NCBI RefSeq assembly: GCF_024055725.1 | Contig: NZ_JAMXMX010000024.1 | Location: 1 to 64,000 of the forward strand | DNA: 64,000 bases | Direction of reading: 5' to 3' | Origin: Actinoallomurus spadix | Lineage (GTDB): Bacteria; Actinomycetota; Actinomycetes; Streptosporangiales; Streptosporangiaceae | Part shown: one piece after another, positions 25,104-34,381 of the stretch | How positions within the stretch are numbered: position 1 is the stretch's first letter | Layout: each line of letters starts with the position of its first letter | Translations under genes and position numbers: made by a program | The notes under the pieces: generated by a model | Seen by the model: only the letters and a program-made list of their open reading frames with translations | What the model was told of the DNA's origin: nothing | Databases searched by the model: none

Positions 25104-25140
25104 GTGTGATCACTTCGAACGAGGCGCTCACCCAGAGGTA
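25104..25140 (+). repeat. Direct repeat copy 2
   Basis: Identical to 22984-23020 over 37 bases; similarity continues on both sides with substitutions (GAGCGG, GGCC-AC upstream; GCAGAGCGGGAGCG downstream). The same VITSNEALTQRYAAERER start is encoded, then the frame runs on into unrelated sequence. Confidence 0.7.
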
Positions 25141-25229
25141 TGCCGCAGAGCGGGAGCGTCCCACCTCGATGAGGTGCTGGAGGGGCGGCAGGTTGTCTTC
25201 GTCGACCCTTCCCCTCGGAGGTCTCTGTC

Positions 25230-26075
25230 ATGAACGTCGGTATCGGTCTGCCCATCGGCGACCCGGCTCTCCTGCTCGACTGGGCGCGGCGCGCCGACGC
25301 CGGGCCGTTCAGCACGCTCGGCCTGCTCGACCGGCTCGTCTTCGACAATCCCGAGCCCCTGGTGGCGCTCGCCGTCCTCGCGGGGGCGACGTCCCGTGTC
25401 CGCGTGCAGACCGAGGTGCTGCTGGCTCCGCTGCGCGACACCGCGCTGCTCGCCAAGCAGGCCGCCACGCTCGACCGGATGACCGGGGGCCGGCTGGTCC
25501 TCGGCCTCGGCATCGGTGGTCGCGAGGACGATCACCGGGTCGCGGGCGTCGACCTGCGTACGCGCGGTCGTCGTCTCGACGGGCAGCTGGCGGTGCTGCG
25601 GCGCGTGTGGGCCGGGGAGCCGTACGGGGACGGTGCCGGGCCGATCGGGCCCGCGCCCGCGCGTACGGGCGGGCCGGAGGTGCTGTTCGGCGGGTTCAAG
25701 CCGGTCGCGCTCGAACGGGTCGCGCGATGGGGTGACGGGTTCCTCGCCGCCGCGGCGCCGTCGCGGGCGGGCGGGCTGTTCGACACCGTCCGTACGTTCT
25801 GGAAGGAGTACGGGCGCGAGGGCGAGCCGCGGATCGTGGCGCAGGTCAACGTCGCGCTCGGCTCCCCGGCCGTGGTCGAGGACGCCCGCGCCCGCATGCG
25901 CGCGTACTACGCGTTCACCGGTACGGCCGATCGGATGGTCGCCGGGATGCTCACCACGCCCGGCGAGATCCGCGACGCGATCGCCGCGTTCGCCGATCTC
26001 GGCGCCGACGAGGTGATGCTGTACTGCTACGGGCTCGATCCAGCCCAGGTGGACCGCCTCGCCGACGTCCTCTGA
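25230..26075 (+). CDS. LLM class flavin-dependent oxidoreductase
   Basis: A 281-residue TIM-barrel luciferase-like monooxygenase, FMN or F420 dependent. Visible features are an N-terminal MNVGIGLPIG strand, EVLLAPLRDTALLAKQAATLDRMTGGRLVLGLGIGGREDD (the family signature region), PEVLFGGFKPVALERVARWGDGFL and a C-terminal GADEVMLYCYGLDP. The substrate is unknown. ATG 25230 has GGAGGT 7 bases upstream. It stands alone, downstream of the duplicated repeat copy 2. Confidence 0.88.
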   Translation: MNVGIGLPIGDPALLLDWARRADAGPFSTLGLLDRLVFDNPEPLVALAVLAGATSRVRVQTEVLLAPLRDTALLAKQAATLDRMTGGRLVLGLGIGGREDDHRVAGVDLRTRGRRLDGQLAVLRRVWAGEPYGDGAGPIGPAPARTGGPEVLFGGFKPVALERVARWGDGFLAAAAPSRAGGLFDTVRTFWKEYGREGEPRIVAQVNVALGSPAVVEDARARMRAYYAFTGTADRMVAGMLTTPGEIRDAIAAFADLGADEVMLYCYGLDPAQVDRLADVL

Positions 26076-26186
26076 GGGCTCCGGCGGGGCGGGGCGGCGC
26101 CGGCCTCACTCGCGCGAACCGCGGGCCGCGTGGCCGCCCGGCGAAGGCGACCGCGCGGCCGCCGGTCACGTTCCGGCCCATCCCAG

Positions 26187-26261
26187 AGATCATTTCGTTA
26201 CCCGCCGCGTCCGAACAGTCCGCACGGAGTGAGCGTCACACTCGCGAACAGGAAATGATCT
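26187..26261. promoter_or_regulatory. Widely spaced inverted repeat upstream of the kinase gene
   Basis: AGATCATTTC (26187-26196) and GAAATGATCT (26252-26261) are perfectly complementary, flanked by CCCA and TGGG, with 55 bases between. AT-rich in a GC-rich intergenic region, 68 bases before the kinase start. Could be paired operator sites or a long stem-loop. Confidence 0.5.
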
Positions 26262-26328
26262 TGGGTGCCTGACGTGCTCACCGATCTCACGATCGGGCAT
26301 GGACGGTTCGGCGGTGTGGAGGAGCGCG

Positions 26329-27984
26329 GTGACCGGTCGAGTTCTGTTGCCCGGCGACCCGCGGCGCCTCGGGCCGTACGAGCTGATGGGGCGTCTGGGT
26401 GCGGGCGGTCAGGGCGTCGTCTACCTGGCCAGACGTGCCGACGACACCGGCGAGTCCCCGCAGCGCCTCGCGGTGAAGATGCTCCGCCAGGACCTGGCGA
26501 TCGACGACGCGGCGCGCGCCCGTTTCGTACGGGAGGTCGCGGCGGCCAAGGAGGTCGCCCGGTTCTGCACGGCGCAGGTGGTGGACGCCGACGTGACCGG
26601 CGACCGGCCGTACATCGTCAGCGAGTACGTCGACGGCCCGTCCCTGCAGCGGCTGATCTCGGAGAAGGGGCCGCGCAACGGCGCCGATCTGGAACGGCTG
26701 GCGATCGCGACCGCGACCGCGCTCGTCGCCATCCACGACGCCGGGATCGTGCACCGCGATTTCAAGCCGCACAACGTCCTGATCGGCCCGGACGGGGCGC
26801 GGGTGATCGACTTCGGCATCGCGCGCGCGTTCGACGCCGGGGCCACGATGCCCGGCCGGATCTTCGGCACCCCGCCGTACATGGCGCCCGAACAGCTGAA
26901 CGGCGGTGTCATCACGACCGCCAGCGACGTCTTCGCCTGGGCGTCGACCGTCACGTACGCGGCCTGCGGGCACCCGCCGTTCGGGAACGACACCTTCGAG
27001 GCCGTCGCCGCCCGCATCCTGGCGCACGAGCCCTTCCTCGGCGAGCTGGAGAGTCCGCTGCGCGATCTCGTCGCCGACTGCCTGGCCAAGGACCCTGCCG
27101 ACCGCCCGTCGGCCCAGCAGGTGCTGCTGCGTCTGCTCCGGCGCAGTGAGGCGGTCGCCCGGCCGGCCGGTGACGCGCCCGCCGGCGCGGCGGCCACCAC
27201 GGTCATGCTGGCCGCGGGCACCGCGCTCGCCGACCCCACGGGGACCGCTTCACTGCCGAGCACCCTGCCCGGGGCGCTCGGTGCCGCCGGTTCCCGCCGG
27301 AGCGCGGCGGGCGTACTGTCCGGGGACACCATCGCACCCGCGGACGGTACGCCCGGCCTGGAGACCTCGCCGTGGTCCCGGCAGGCGCCGCCCGGGGAGG
27401 TGCCCGCGTCCCGCGAGACGCCCGGCACGGCGAGGCCGCGACGGCGGAGGCGGCGCGTGGTCGTTCTATGTTCCGTGGCGGTCGCCGTCGTGGCCGTCGC
27501 GGCGGCGACCGTGGTTCCGGGCCTCGTCCGGGAAGGGCCTGGCACCACCGAGGCGAAGGCGGTCAGCAGGCTGCTGGGCTCGCAACTCGCGGAGGGGGAC
27601 CCGCTGGCCGGGAAGCGCGCGGCGACCTGTGACGACGTCACCGCACTGCTCCCGGCGTTCGAACGGCTCGTGCGAGACCGCCGGCGGGAGTCGGCTCAGG
27701 TGAAGACCCTGCGGGTCGACCGGCTGCCGCACGGCGCCGAGCTGCGGCAGGCCATCGCCGACGCGTACCGGATCTCGCTCGAATCCGACCAGGCCCACCT
27801 CTCGCACGCCGAGTACGTCACGTCACTGGGCTGCGGCCCGCAGAACGCTCCGGACACCGGATACCTGCAGCAGGCGAACGCCGCCGACGACCAGGCCGGA
27901 CCCGCCAAACGGCGGGTCGTCGCGCTGTGGACCCCGATCGCGCGGAAGGAGCACCTGCCGGTCTACCAGTGGAACCAGCTCTGA
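26329..27984 (+). CDS. Membrane-anchored Ser/Thr protein kinase (PknB-type)
   Basis: A 551-residue Hanks-type kinase. The N-terminal domain has the Gly loop MGRLGAGGQGVVYLAR, the ATP Lys in LAVKML, catalytic HRDFKPHN, DFG in VIDFGIAR, an activation segment and APE-like MAPEQL. A Pro/Ala/Thr-rich linker is followed by one membrane segment (VVVLCSVAVAVVAVAAATVV) and a roughly 150-residue extracellular domain with no PASTA repeat. The start GTG 26329 has GGAGGAG 4 bases upstream; ATG 26299 is an alternative. It is followed by a terminator hairpin. Ligand and targets are unknown. Confidence 0.92.
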   Translation: MTGRVLLPGDPRRLGPYELMGRLGAGGQGVVYLARRADDTGESPQRLAVKMLRQDLAIDDAARARFVREVAAAKEVARFCTAQVVDADVTGDRPYIVSEYVDGPSLQRLISEKGPRNGADLERLAIATATALVAIHDAGIVHRDFKPHNVLIGPDGARVIDFGIARAFDAGATMPGRIFGTPPYMAPEQLNGGVITTASDVFAWASTVTYAACGHPPFGNDTFEAVAARILAHEPFLGELESPLRDLVADCLAKDPADRPSAQQVLLRLLRRSEAVARPAGDAPAGAAATTVMLAAGTALADPTGTASLPSTLPGALGAAGSRRSAAGVLSGDTIAPADGTPGLETSPWSRQAPPGEVPASRETPGTARPRRRRRRVVVLCSVAVAVVAVAAATVVPGLVREGPGTTEAKAVSRLLGSQLAEGDPLAGKRAATCDDVTALLPAFERLVRDRRRESAQVKTLRVDRLPHGAELRQAIADAYRISLESDQAHLSHAEYVTSLGCGPQNAPDTGYLQQANAADDQAGPAKRRVVALWTPIARKEHLPVYQWNQL

Positions 27985-28004
27985 CGTCCGGCCCTGGACG
28001 GCTC

Positions 28005-28029
28005 CCCGGTGCTCATGCCGGGCACCGGG
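28005..28029 (+). terminator. Hairpin terminator after the kinase gene
   Basis: CCCGGTGC and GCACCGGG, perfect 8-base arms with a 9-base loop, 20 bases past the kinase stop. No T-tract. Confidence 0.55.
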
Positions 28030-28129
28030 TCATCGCCGAAGCGGCGCGCCATCGAGGCCAGGAGTCCGTCCAGGGCGGCTGCGGTCTCCTCGACGTGCAG
28101 ACCGCCCTCCGGGAGCCCGACCGGGCCGG

Positions 28130-29092
28130 TCACTGGATGTTCAGGCGGATCGGGTGGGAGGGGTCCTTCGGGCAGGTGAAGACCCGTAGTTCACCGAAGC
28201 GGCCGACGACGACGTCCGGGTCTCCCCCGCTGTCCACGGTCAGGAACACCCGCATGCGCGCGCCGCAGGAACAGTCGATCGGGACCAGGTCGGTGAGGTG
28301 CCAGCTGGGCCACCCGCCGACCTTCCAGCCGGGGCGGCAGGCCAGGTCACGGTGGAACTCGACGCCGCGCTCCTCCGCCCAGCGGCGGCCCTCGTCGTGG
28401 AGGTCGCCGGGCAGTTCGTCACCGTCCGGGAGGTCGACGACCTCCAGCGGAGCGACGGTACACGGGTCCGGGAGGTACATGTCGTTCGCCTCGTCCGGCC
28501 GGGGAGGGGGCGGCGCCGTCTCCGCGACCGACGACGAGCGGTACCGCAGTTCGGCCGCCGGACCCCAGTAGTACGGCTGGCCGGGGAGGTCGCCGTGCTC
28601 GGTCGGGCACCACAGCACCTGCAGGACGTCCATCCCGGCCGGCCAGTGCTCCACGGGCACGTCCCGGGCGTACAGCTGGAGGACCGGAACCATCGGGACG
28701 CCCGGGCCGGAGGTGTCCTGCACCCAGCGGGACCGCTCCCAGGTGATCTGGTCGAGCATCGACGCGCCCGCCATGATCTCGTCCTGGAGCCGGGCCTCCT
28801 CTTCCGTGAGGACGAACCCCCCGCCCGGGTTCCGCCGGCGCCGTTCCTTCATGGCGCGGTCGATCCGCTGCCAGGTCTCGCGTTCCTCGTCCGTCAGGCG
28901 CTCGCGCACCATCGTCAGGTGCGGCGCGCGGCAGACCGGCCACGGCTCGTCCGCCGGCCACAGCAGGGGCCCGCCGACGGAGCTGTCACCGGTGCCGGGC
29001 GTGCCCGCGGCCGGGCGCAGCAGGGTCGCCGGGCGGGCGTACGGCGCGAACGCGGGGACGTCGGCGATCAGGGACTCGGCGGATGCCGGCAC
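28130..29092 (-). CDS. DUF1963 (YwqG-like) family protein
   Basis: A 320-residue protein resembling the YwqG/DUF1963 family: SSVGGPLLWPADEPWPVC near the N-terminus, MVPVLQLYARDVPVEHWPAGMDVLQVLWCP in the middle, and VGGWPSWHLTDLVPIDCSCGARMRVFLTVD. A late GELRVFTCPKDPSHPIRLN, with the earlier CSCG, could be a metal-binding Cys set. Function is unknown; family members are often near toxin-immunity or SUKH-type loci, but none is seen here. It is divergent from the MMPL operon, with a large palindrome between them. Confidence 0.7.
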   Translation of the reverse strand: MPASAESLIADVPAFAPYARPATLLRPAAGTPGTGDSSVGGPLLWPADEPWPVCRAPHLTMVRERLTDEERETWQRIDRAMKERRRRNPGGGFVLTEEEARLQDEIMAGASMLDQITWERSRWVQDTSGPGVPMVPVLQLYARDVPVEHWPAGMDVLQVLWCPTEHGDLPGQPYYWGPAAELRYRSSSVAETAPPPPRPDEANDMYLPDPCTVAPLEVVDLPDGDELPGDLHDEGRRWAEERGVEFHRDLACRPGWKVGGWPSWHLTDLVPIDCSCGARMRVFLTVDSGGDPDVVVGRFGELRVFTCPKDPSHPIRLNIQ

Positions 29093-29181
29093 GGTCGTGA
29101 GCCTCTCCGTGGCGGGACGGCGGGGTCCTGATCATGGCATACACGCCCGTGCGGGCCGGCCCGCGCGGATGCCGGGGCCCG

Positions 29182-29205
29182 GCCGTCCACCGATCGGTGG
29201 ACGGC
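29182..29205. promoter_or_regulatory. 24-bp perfect palindrome upstream of the MMPL operon
   Basis: Arms GCCGTCCACCGA and TCGGTGGACGGC are fully complementary with no spacer. It lies 48 bases before the MMPL start codon, in the divergent promoter region shared with the DUF1963 gene. Probable operator. Confidence 0.65.
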
Positions 29206-29252
29206 AGGTTAGACCGGTCGATGCTGTCGGCGGCAATGGCCCCGCGACCAGC

Positions 29253-31463
29253 ATGAACGGCATGAACAATCCCTCTGTACGCGTGGCGCGGTGGAGCGCC
29301 CGCCGCCCCTGGCTCGCGATCGCCGGGTGGCTCCTGTTCGTGGTGATGTGCCTCGGCGCCGGGATCGCGGTGGGCGGTCACGCCGCGACCTCCGAGGACT
29401 TCCGGGTCGGCGAGGCCGGGCGGGCCGAGGCCCTGGCCGCGAGCGGCGGCCTGCAGCAGAAACCGCTCGAACGCGTCCTGATCTCGGCGAAGGACGGCAG
29501 GGCACTGGACGCCGGCGCCGACGCGGCCGTACGGGACGTGCGCGCGCGGATGGCGCGGCTCGCGGAGGTCGAGTCGGTGGGACGGCCCGTACGGTCGGCG
29601 GACGGGCACGCCGTACGGGTCGACGTGACGATGAAGGGCCCCGAGCTGGAGGGGAAGAAGCACATCGATCCCCTCCTGGCCCAGACCGCGGCGGTGCAGC
29701 GGGCGCACCCGGAGCTGCGGGTCGAGGAGTCCGGCAGCCCGTCCATCAGCAAGGACGTGCAGGGGCAGCGCGGCGAGGACCTGTCGCGTACGGAGCTGTT
29801 CGCGCTGCCGGTGACGCTGATCGTGTTGCTGCTGGTCTTCCGTTCGGTGGCGATGGCCCTCGTGCCGCTGCTGCTGGCGATCTCCTCGATCATGGCCGGG
29901 GTGGGGCTGTCGATGCTCGCCTCGCGTGTCTTCCCCGACGCCGGGGTCGGCACGAACGTCATCCTGCTCATCGGCATGGCCGTCGGCGTGGACTACACGC
30001 TCTTCTACCTCAAGCGGCACCGGGAGGAACGGGCCCGGTCCGGCGGGCGGCTCACCCCGGCCGCCGCCGTGGAGATCACCGCCGCCACCTCCGGGCGCGC
30101 GGTGCTGGTCTCTGGCCTGGCCGTCGCCGCGTCCAGCGCGACGTTGTACCTCGCGGGCGACGTCATCTTCGGCTCGCTGGCGACCGGCGCCATCGTCGTC
30201 ACGATCGCGGCCGTGGTCAGCTCGGTCACCGTCCTGCCCGCGCTGCTGGCCCTGCTCGGCGGCCGTACGTCCCGGCGCGCCGCGCGGAGGGCGCACGACG
30301 CCACGCGCCCGGCGGGCGATGACACCCGAATCCCGGCCGCGCTGCGCCCCGTCGCCCGGCGGCCCGTGCTCATGCTGGGCGTCGCGGTGGCCGCGATGCT
30401 CGCCATGGCGGGTCCGCTGCTGGGCATCAGGCTGACCGACGTCGGACGGGAGACCTACTCCCGTGAACTGCCCGCCATGCAGGCGTACGACCGGGTCAAC
30501 GCGGCCTTCCCCGAGCTGAAGTCGGTGAACCAGGTCGTCGTCCGCGCCACCCCGGACCGGCAGCCGCAGGTCGCCGCCGCGCTGGACGCGCTCGCCGCCA
30601 CGGTGAAACACGATCCGCTGTTCGACGGTCGCACCCGGACCCGCGTTTCGGCGGATCACCGGATCACCATGCTGGAGGTGCCCGTCCCCGCGTACCCGAG
30701 CGAGACCCGCGCGCAGCAGTCACTGAAGCACCTGCGGGCCGACCTGATCCCGGCGACGGTGGGCCGGCTCGCGGGTGCCGAGACCGCGGTCACCGGCGAC
30801 GTCGCGCGGTACGCCGACTACCCCGAGCACCAGAAGCAGCGGCTGCCGCTGATCCTCGGGGCGCTGCTGCTCGTCACCTTCCTCATCACCGCCCGCGCGT
30901 TCCGCTCGGTCGTCCTCGGGCTGGTCGGCATCGTGCTCAACCTCCTGTCGGCCGCGGCCTCGCTCGGCGTCCTGACGGCGGTGTTCCAGCACACCTGGGC
31001 GGAGGGGCTGCTCGGCTTCACCTCGATGGGGTCGATCGGCTCGCGCGTGCCGCTGTTCCTCTTCGTGATCCTGTTCGGGCTCTCGATGGACTACCAGGTG
31101 TTCACGCTCAGCCGGGTGCAGGAGGCCGTCCGCGGTGGCGTGCCGGCCCGGACAGCGGTCCTGCGGGGCATCGGCGGGTCGGCCGGCGTGGTGACCAGCG
31201 CCGCGATCGTCATGGTGACCGTCTTCGCCTCCTTCGTCCCCCTGCACCTGATCGAGATGAAGCAGATCGGGTTCAGCCTGGCCGTGGCGGTGCTGCTCGA
31301 CGCCTTCGTGATCCGACTGGTGATCCTGCCCGCGGTGATGCTGCTGTTCGGCGACGCCGCCTGGTGGCCGTCCCGCCGCCGTGCCTCCCGCTCCGGGGAC
31401 GCCGCCGGGCCTGGTGAGGCCGTCGCCGGCCCCGAGGGTCGCGTGGCGGGGACCGTAGGCTGA
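29253..31463 (+). CDS. MMPL family RND transporter
   Basis: A 736-residue inner-membrane transporter of the MmpL/YdfJ type, which exports lipids or drugs using the proton gradient. It has an N-terminal membrane segment (RPWLAIAGWLLFVVMCLGAGIAVG), an extracytoplasmic loop, and two bundles of helices with the conserved GVDYTLFYLKRHREERA and GLSMDYQVFTLSRVQE motifs carrying the proton-relay Asp-Tyr. ATG 29253 or 29262 is the start; no strong ribosome binding site is visible. It is cotranscribed with the sensor kinase (5-base gap) and the response regulator, so the two-component system probably controls this exporter. Confidence 0.88.
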   Translation: MNGMNNPSVRVARWSARRPWLAIAGWLLFVVMCLGAGIAVGGHAATSEDFRVGEAGRAEALAASGGLQQKPLERVLISAKDGRALDAGADAAVRDVRARMARLAEVESVGRPVRSADGHAVRVDVTMKGPELEGKKHIDPLLAQTAAVQRAHPELRVEESGSPSISKDVQGQRGEDLSRTELFALPVTLIVLLLVFRSVAMALVPLLLAISSIMAGVGLSMLASRVFPDAGVGTNVILLIGMAVGVDYTLFYLKRHREERARSGGRLTPAAAVEITAATSGRAVLVSGLAVAASSATLYLAGDVIFGSLATGAIVVTIAAVVSSVTVLPALLALLGGRTSRRAARRAHDATRPAGDDTRIPAALRPVARRPVLMLGVAVAAMLAMAGPLLGIRLTDVGRETYSRELPAMQAYDRVNAAFPELKSVNQVVVRATPDRQPQVAAALDALAATVKHDPLFDGRTRTRVSADHRITMLEVPVPAYPSETRAQQSLKHLRADLIPATVGRLAGAETAVTGDVARYADYPEHQKQRLPLILGALLLVTFLITARAFRSVVLGLVGIVLNLLSAAASLGVLTAVFQHTWAEGLLGFTSMGSIGSRVPLFLFVILFGLSMDYQVFTLSRVQEAVRGGVPARTAVLRGIGGSAGVVTSAAIVMVTVFASFVPLHLIEMKQIGFSLAVAVLLDAFVIRLVILPAVMLLFGDAAWWPSRRRASRSGDAAGPGEAVAGPEGRVAGTVG

Positions 31464-31468
31464 TCATC

Positions 31469-32611
31469 ATGGCGACCCCCGACGACCAGATCCGGATTCT
31501 CCGCTGGTACACGCCGGTGTGGGTGCTGCTCGGCCCGGCGCCCGAGTTCGCGGCGGGCCTGACCGACCCGGCGGGTACACGGATCTGGTCGCTGGCGGTG
31601 CCGATCGCCCTGGGCCTCGCGGGCGCGGTGGCGGCGCTGTTCCCCGGGCACCGCCCCTGGTTCCCGTACGCGCTCGTCGCCGGGCTGGGCGTCGTGGCCC
31701 TCCTCCGGGACGGCGCCGCCTCCCTGTACGTCGTGTCGCTTCCCTACTTCTGGGTGCCCGCCGGCACCGCCCGGCGGTCCGTGCTGCTGAGCGGCGCCGG
31801 GGCGCTGGCCGCCGTCGCCGGAGGTGCGCTGAGCGGTCACCCCGCCGGCGGGAACGCGATCGTCACCGCGGTGGCCTGCGCCGCCGGAGCCGCCCTCGGC
31901 CTGGCCGCCCAGCGCACCCTGGCCCGGTCCGACGAGCGCGCCCGCCGCCTCGCCGGAGACCTGGCGACCACCCAGGCGGAGCTGGCCGAGGCGTACCGCC
32001 GGCAGGGCGCCGACGCCGAACGCGAGCGGCTCGCCCGCGAGATCCACGACACCCTCGCCCAGGGATTCGCCTCCATCGTCGTGCTCGCCGAGGCCGTACG
32101 GTCCGGGCTCACCACCGACCCGGACGGCGCCGCGCGGCAACTGCTCTCGATCGAGCGGACCGCCCGGGAGAACCTCGCCGAGGCGCGGGCGCTCGTCGGC
32201 TCCTCCCCCGCCCCCGGCACCGGGGCCGAGTCCGGGTCGATCGCCCGGACCCTCGGCCGCGTCCTCGACCGTTTCGCCGAGGACACCGGCCTCACCGTCG
32301 ACGCCGAACTCGACGACGTCGACTGCGACCCGGCCGCCCGCATCGCCCTGCTGCGGTGCACCCAGGAATCACTCGCCAACGTCCGCAAGCACGCCGCCGC
32401 CTCCACCGTCGGCGTCGTCCTGACCCGGCAGCCGCACGGCGTCGAGCTGGAGATCACCGACGACGGTCAGGGCTTCACGGTCGGGGCCACCGGCGGATTC
32501 GGCCTCGCCGGCATGCGCCGCCGCCTCACCGACCTCGGCGGCGACCTCACCATCACCAGCTCCCCCGGCGACGGCACCCGCGTCCTCGTCGTGCTCCCCA
32601 CCGAGGAATGA
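31469..32611 (+). CDS. Sensor histidine kinase, NarL-type system
   Basis: A 380-residue kinase with four to five N-terminal membrane segments (residues 40-150), a coiled coil (EAYRRQGADAERERLAREI) and the HisKA_3 phospho-acceptor His193 in REIHDTLAQGF. The HATPase domain has CTQESLANVRKHA (N box), DDGQGF (G1) and GGFGLAGMRRR (G2). It begins 5 bases after the MMPL stop and its own stop is one base before the response regulator start. The signal is unknown; position suggests it monitors the substrate exported by the MMPL protein. Confidence 0.9.
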   Translation: MATPDDQIRILRWYTPVWVLLGPAPEFAAGLTDPAGTRIWSLAVPIALGLAGAVAALFPGHRPWFPYALVAGLGVVALLRDGAASLYVVSLPYFWVPAGTARRSVLLSGAGALAAVAGGALSGHPAGGNAIVTAVACAAGAALGLAAQRTLARSDERARRLAGDLATTQAELAEAYRRQGADAERERLAREIHDTLAQGFASIVVLAEAVRSGLTTDPDGAARQLLSIERTARENLAEARALVGSSPAPGTGAESGSIARTLGRVLDRFAEDTGLTVDAELDDVDCDPAARIALLRCTQESLANVRKHAAASTVGVVLTRQPHGVELEITDDGQGFTVGATGGFGLAGMRRRLTDLGGDLTITSSPGDGTRVLVVLPTEE

Positions 32612-32612
32612 C

Positions 32613-33251
32613 ATGTCCGAAGACGTCCTCCGGGTCATTCTGGCCGACGACCACCCCGCCATGCGGGCCGGCGTCGCCGCCCTCCTCGCCGGCGAACCCT
32701 CCATCGCCATCGTCGGCGAGGCATCCGACGGCCGGGAGGCCATCGAGCTCGTCGAACGGCACGCCCCCGACGTCGCGCTCCTGGACCTGCGGATGCCCGT
32801 CCTCGACGGCGTCGCCGTCACCTCCCGGATCACCGCCGGTCCCGGAACCACCCGGGTGCTGATCCTCACCACCTACGACACAGACGCCGACATCGAGCGG
32901 GCTGTCGAGGCGGGTGCCGTCGGCTACCTGCTGAAGGACACCACGCGCGAACAGCTCATCGACGCGGTCCGCTCCGCCGCACGCGGCGAGACCGTCCTCG
33001 CCCCGCGGGTCGCCCAGCGCCTCGTCGCCCGGATGCGCCGCCCCGCCCAGCCGGCGCTGACCCCACGCGAGATCGACGTGCTCAACGCGGTCGCCGACGG
33101 CCTGTCCAACGCCGAGATCGGCGACCGGCTGGTCATCGCCGAGGCCACCGTCAAGACCCACCTGCTGCGCGTCTTCGCCAAACTCGACGTCACCGACCGC
33201 ACCCGCGCGGTCGTCGTCGCCCTCGACCAGGGCCTGCTGAAACGCCCCTGA
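32613..33251 (+). CDS. Response regulator, NarL/FixJ family
   Basis: A 212-residue regulator. The receiver domain has the acidic pair ADDH and phospho-acceptor Asp58 in LLDLRMP, Thr in ILTTYD and Lys in YLLKD. The C-terminal LuxR-type HTH reads LTPREIDVLNAVADGLSNAEIGDRLVIAEATVKTHLLRVFAKL. It is third in the operon with the MMPL transporter and sensor kinase. The palindrome at 29182 is a candidate target, but could equally bind another regulator. Confidence 0.92.
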   Translation: MSEDVLRVILADDHPAMRAGVAALLAGEPSIAIVGEASDGREAIELVERHAPDVALLDLRMPVLDGVAVTSRITAGPGTTRVLILTTYDTDADIERAVEAGAVGYLLKDTTREQLIDAVRSAARGETVLAPRVAQRLVARMRRPAQPALTPREIDVLNAVADGLSNAEIGDRLVIAEATVKTHLLRVFAKLDVTDRTRAVVVALDQGLLKRP

Positions 33252-33260
33252 CACGCCCCG

Positions 33261-33293
33261 GCACCGGCTCATGATCACTCGGCGTGCCGGTGC
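33261..33293 (+). terminator. Hairpin after the MMPL two-component operon
   Basis: GCACCGGC and GCCGGTGC are perfect 8-base arms with a 17-base loop, 9 bases after the response regulator stop. Probable operon terminator. Confidence 0.45.
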
Positions 33294-33335
33294 GGCGTCC
33301 GGGGGACCGCCGCACCGGCGTCCCCCGGCGCCCAC

Positions 33336-33387
<52 letters not shown>

Positions 33388-33392
<5 letters not shown>

Positions 33393-34287
33393 GGCCGCTG
33401 CGGGCGGTGCGCCAGCGGCCCGGTGACAGGCCCTCCTGGCGTTGGAAGAACGCCGTGAAGTTCGCCGGGTCGTCGAAACCGAGCCGTTCGGCGCAGCGGG
33501 CCACGGGCAGGTCGGTGTGGGCGAGGAGGCGTTTGGCCTCCAGCAGGATCCGCTGGTCCAGGAACCGCTTCGCGCCCACCCCCGCGCCCACCCGGGTCGC
33601 CCGGGTCAGGGTACGCGTGCCGTAGCCCAGCGCGCGGGCGTAGTCGCCGACGTGATGCCACCGGGTGAAGTGCTCCTCCACAGCGGCGCGGTACCGGTGG
33701 AAGACGGTGCCTCCCTCGCCCGCGGCGGCCGCGCCGGCCTGCCCGGCGGGGACGACCCGCAGGACGAGGGCCGCGAGCAGGTGGGCGAGCACCGGAGGCG
33801 AGGCCAGGCGCGGGTCGGTGACGGCGGCCGCGTGCTCCCGCGCCAGGTGGTCCGCCGCCCGTACGGCCAGGTCCCACGCGCCCGCGTCCAGGTGCCGGGT
33901 CGCCGGCGCGAAGGCGTCCCCCGCCGCGCGGGCGGCCGGACCGGCGGGCAGGAAGCCCTGCTCGAACAGGATCAGCGGGCCGTCGAGATCCTCGACGTCG
34001 GTCCAGCGGTGGACGACACCGGGCCGGATCCACACGACGCTCCGCGCCCGCAGGTCCTCATCGACGAAGTCGGCCGTGTGCCGTCCGGAACCCGACCGGA
34101 CGAGGCCGAGGACGTGGAAGTCCGGGCGCTGCGGCCGGACCCGCCGGCGGCCGGGATCCATCCGCCGCAGCCGCCCGAAGCTCAGCGCCTCGACACCGAA
34201 GCCCGCCCCGGCGGCCGGGGAGTACCGCAGCTGCCGCACACCGGGGAGCCGACCGTTTTCCACAATGCCGACGCGCCTTTCGACCAT
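33388..34287 (-). CDS. AraC family transcriptional regulator
   Basis: A 299-residue regulator. An N-terminal cupin-like ligand domain (FHVLGLVRSGSGRHTADF, SVVWIRPGVVHRW) is followed by a C-terminal double HTH: VGDYARALGYGTRTLTRATRVGAGVGAKRFLDQRILLEAKRLLAHTDLPVARCAERLGFDDPANFTAFFQRQEGLSPGRWR in order. ATG 34287 is preceded by GGACGGAAGG at close spacing; upstream in-frame starts lack support. It is divergent from the alpha/beta hydrolase gene, its probable target. Confidence 0.88.
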
Positions 34288-34381
34288 GCCTTCCGTCCGG
34301 TCCGACCCTAGCGTTGATTTCAGATGACATTCGACCTGATCAGCCCCGTACGGGCGGTCCGGCACTCCGGAGGAGAACACG

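Noticed and set aside
22984-25140. Attachment sites of an integrated element
   Set aside because: No integrase or tRNA, and both copies encode the same protein start, so gene relics explain them better.
28986-30659. 557-codon minus-strand ORF
   Set aside because: Antisense to the MMPL gene, His/Arg/Gly-rich composition typical of shadow frames.
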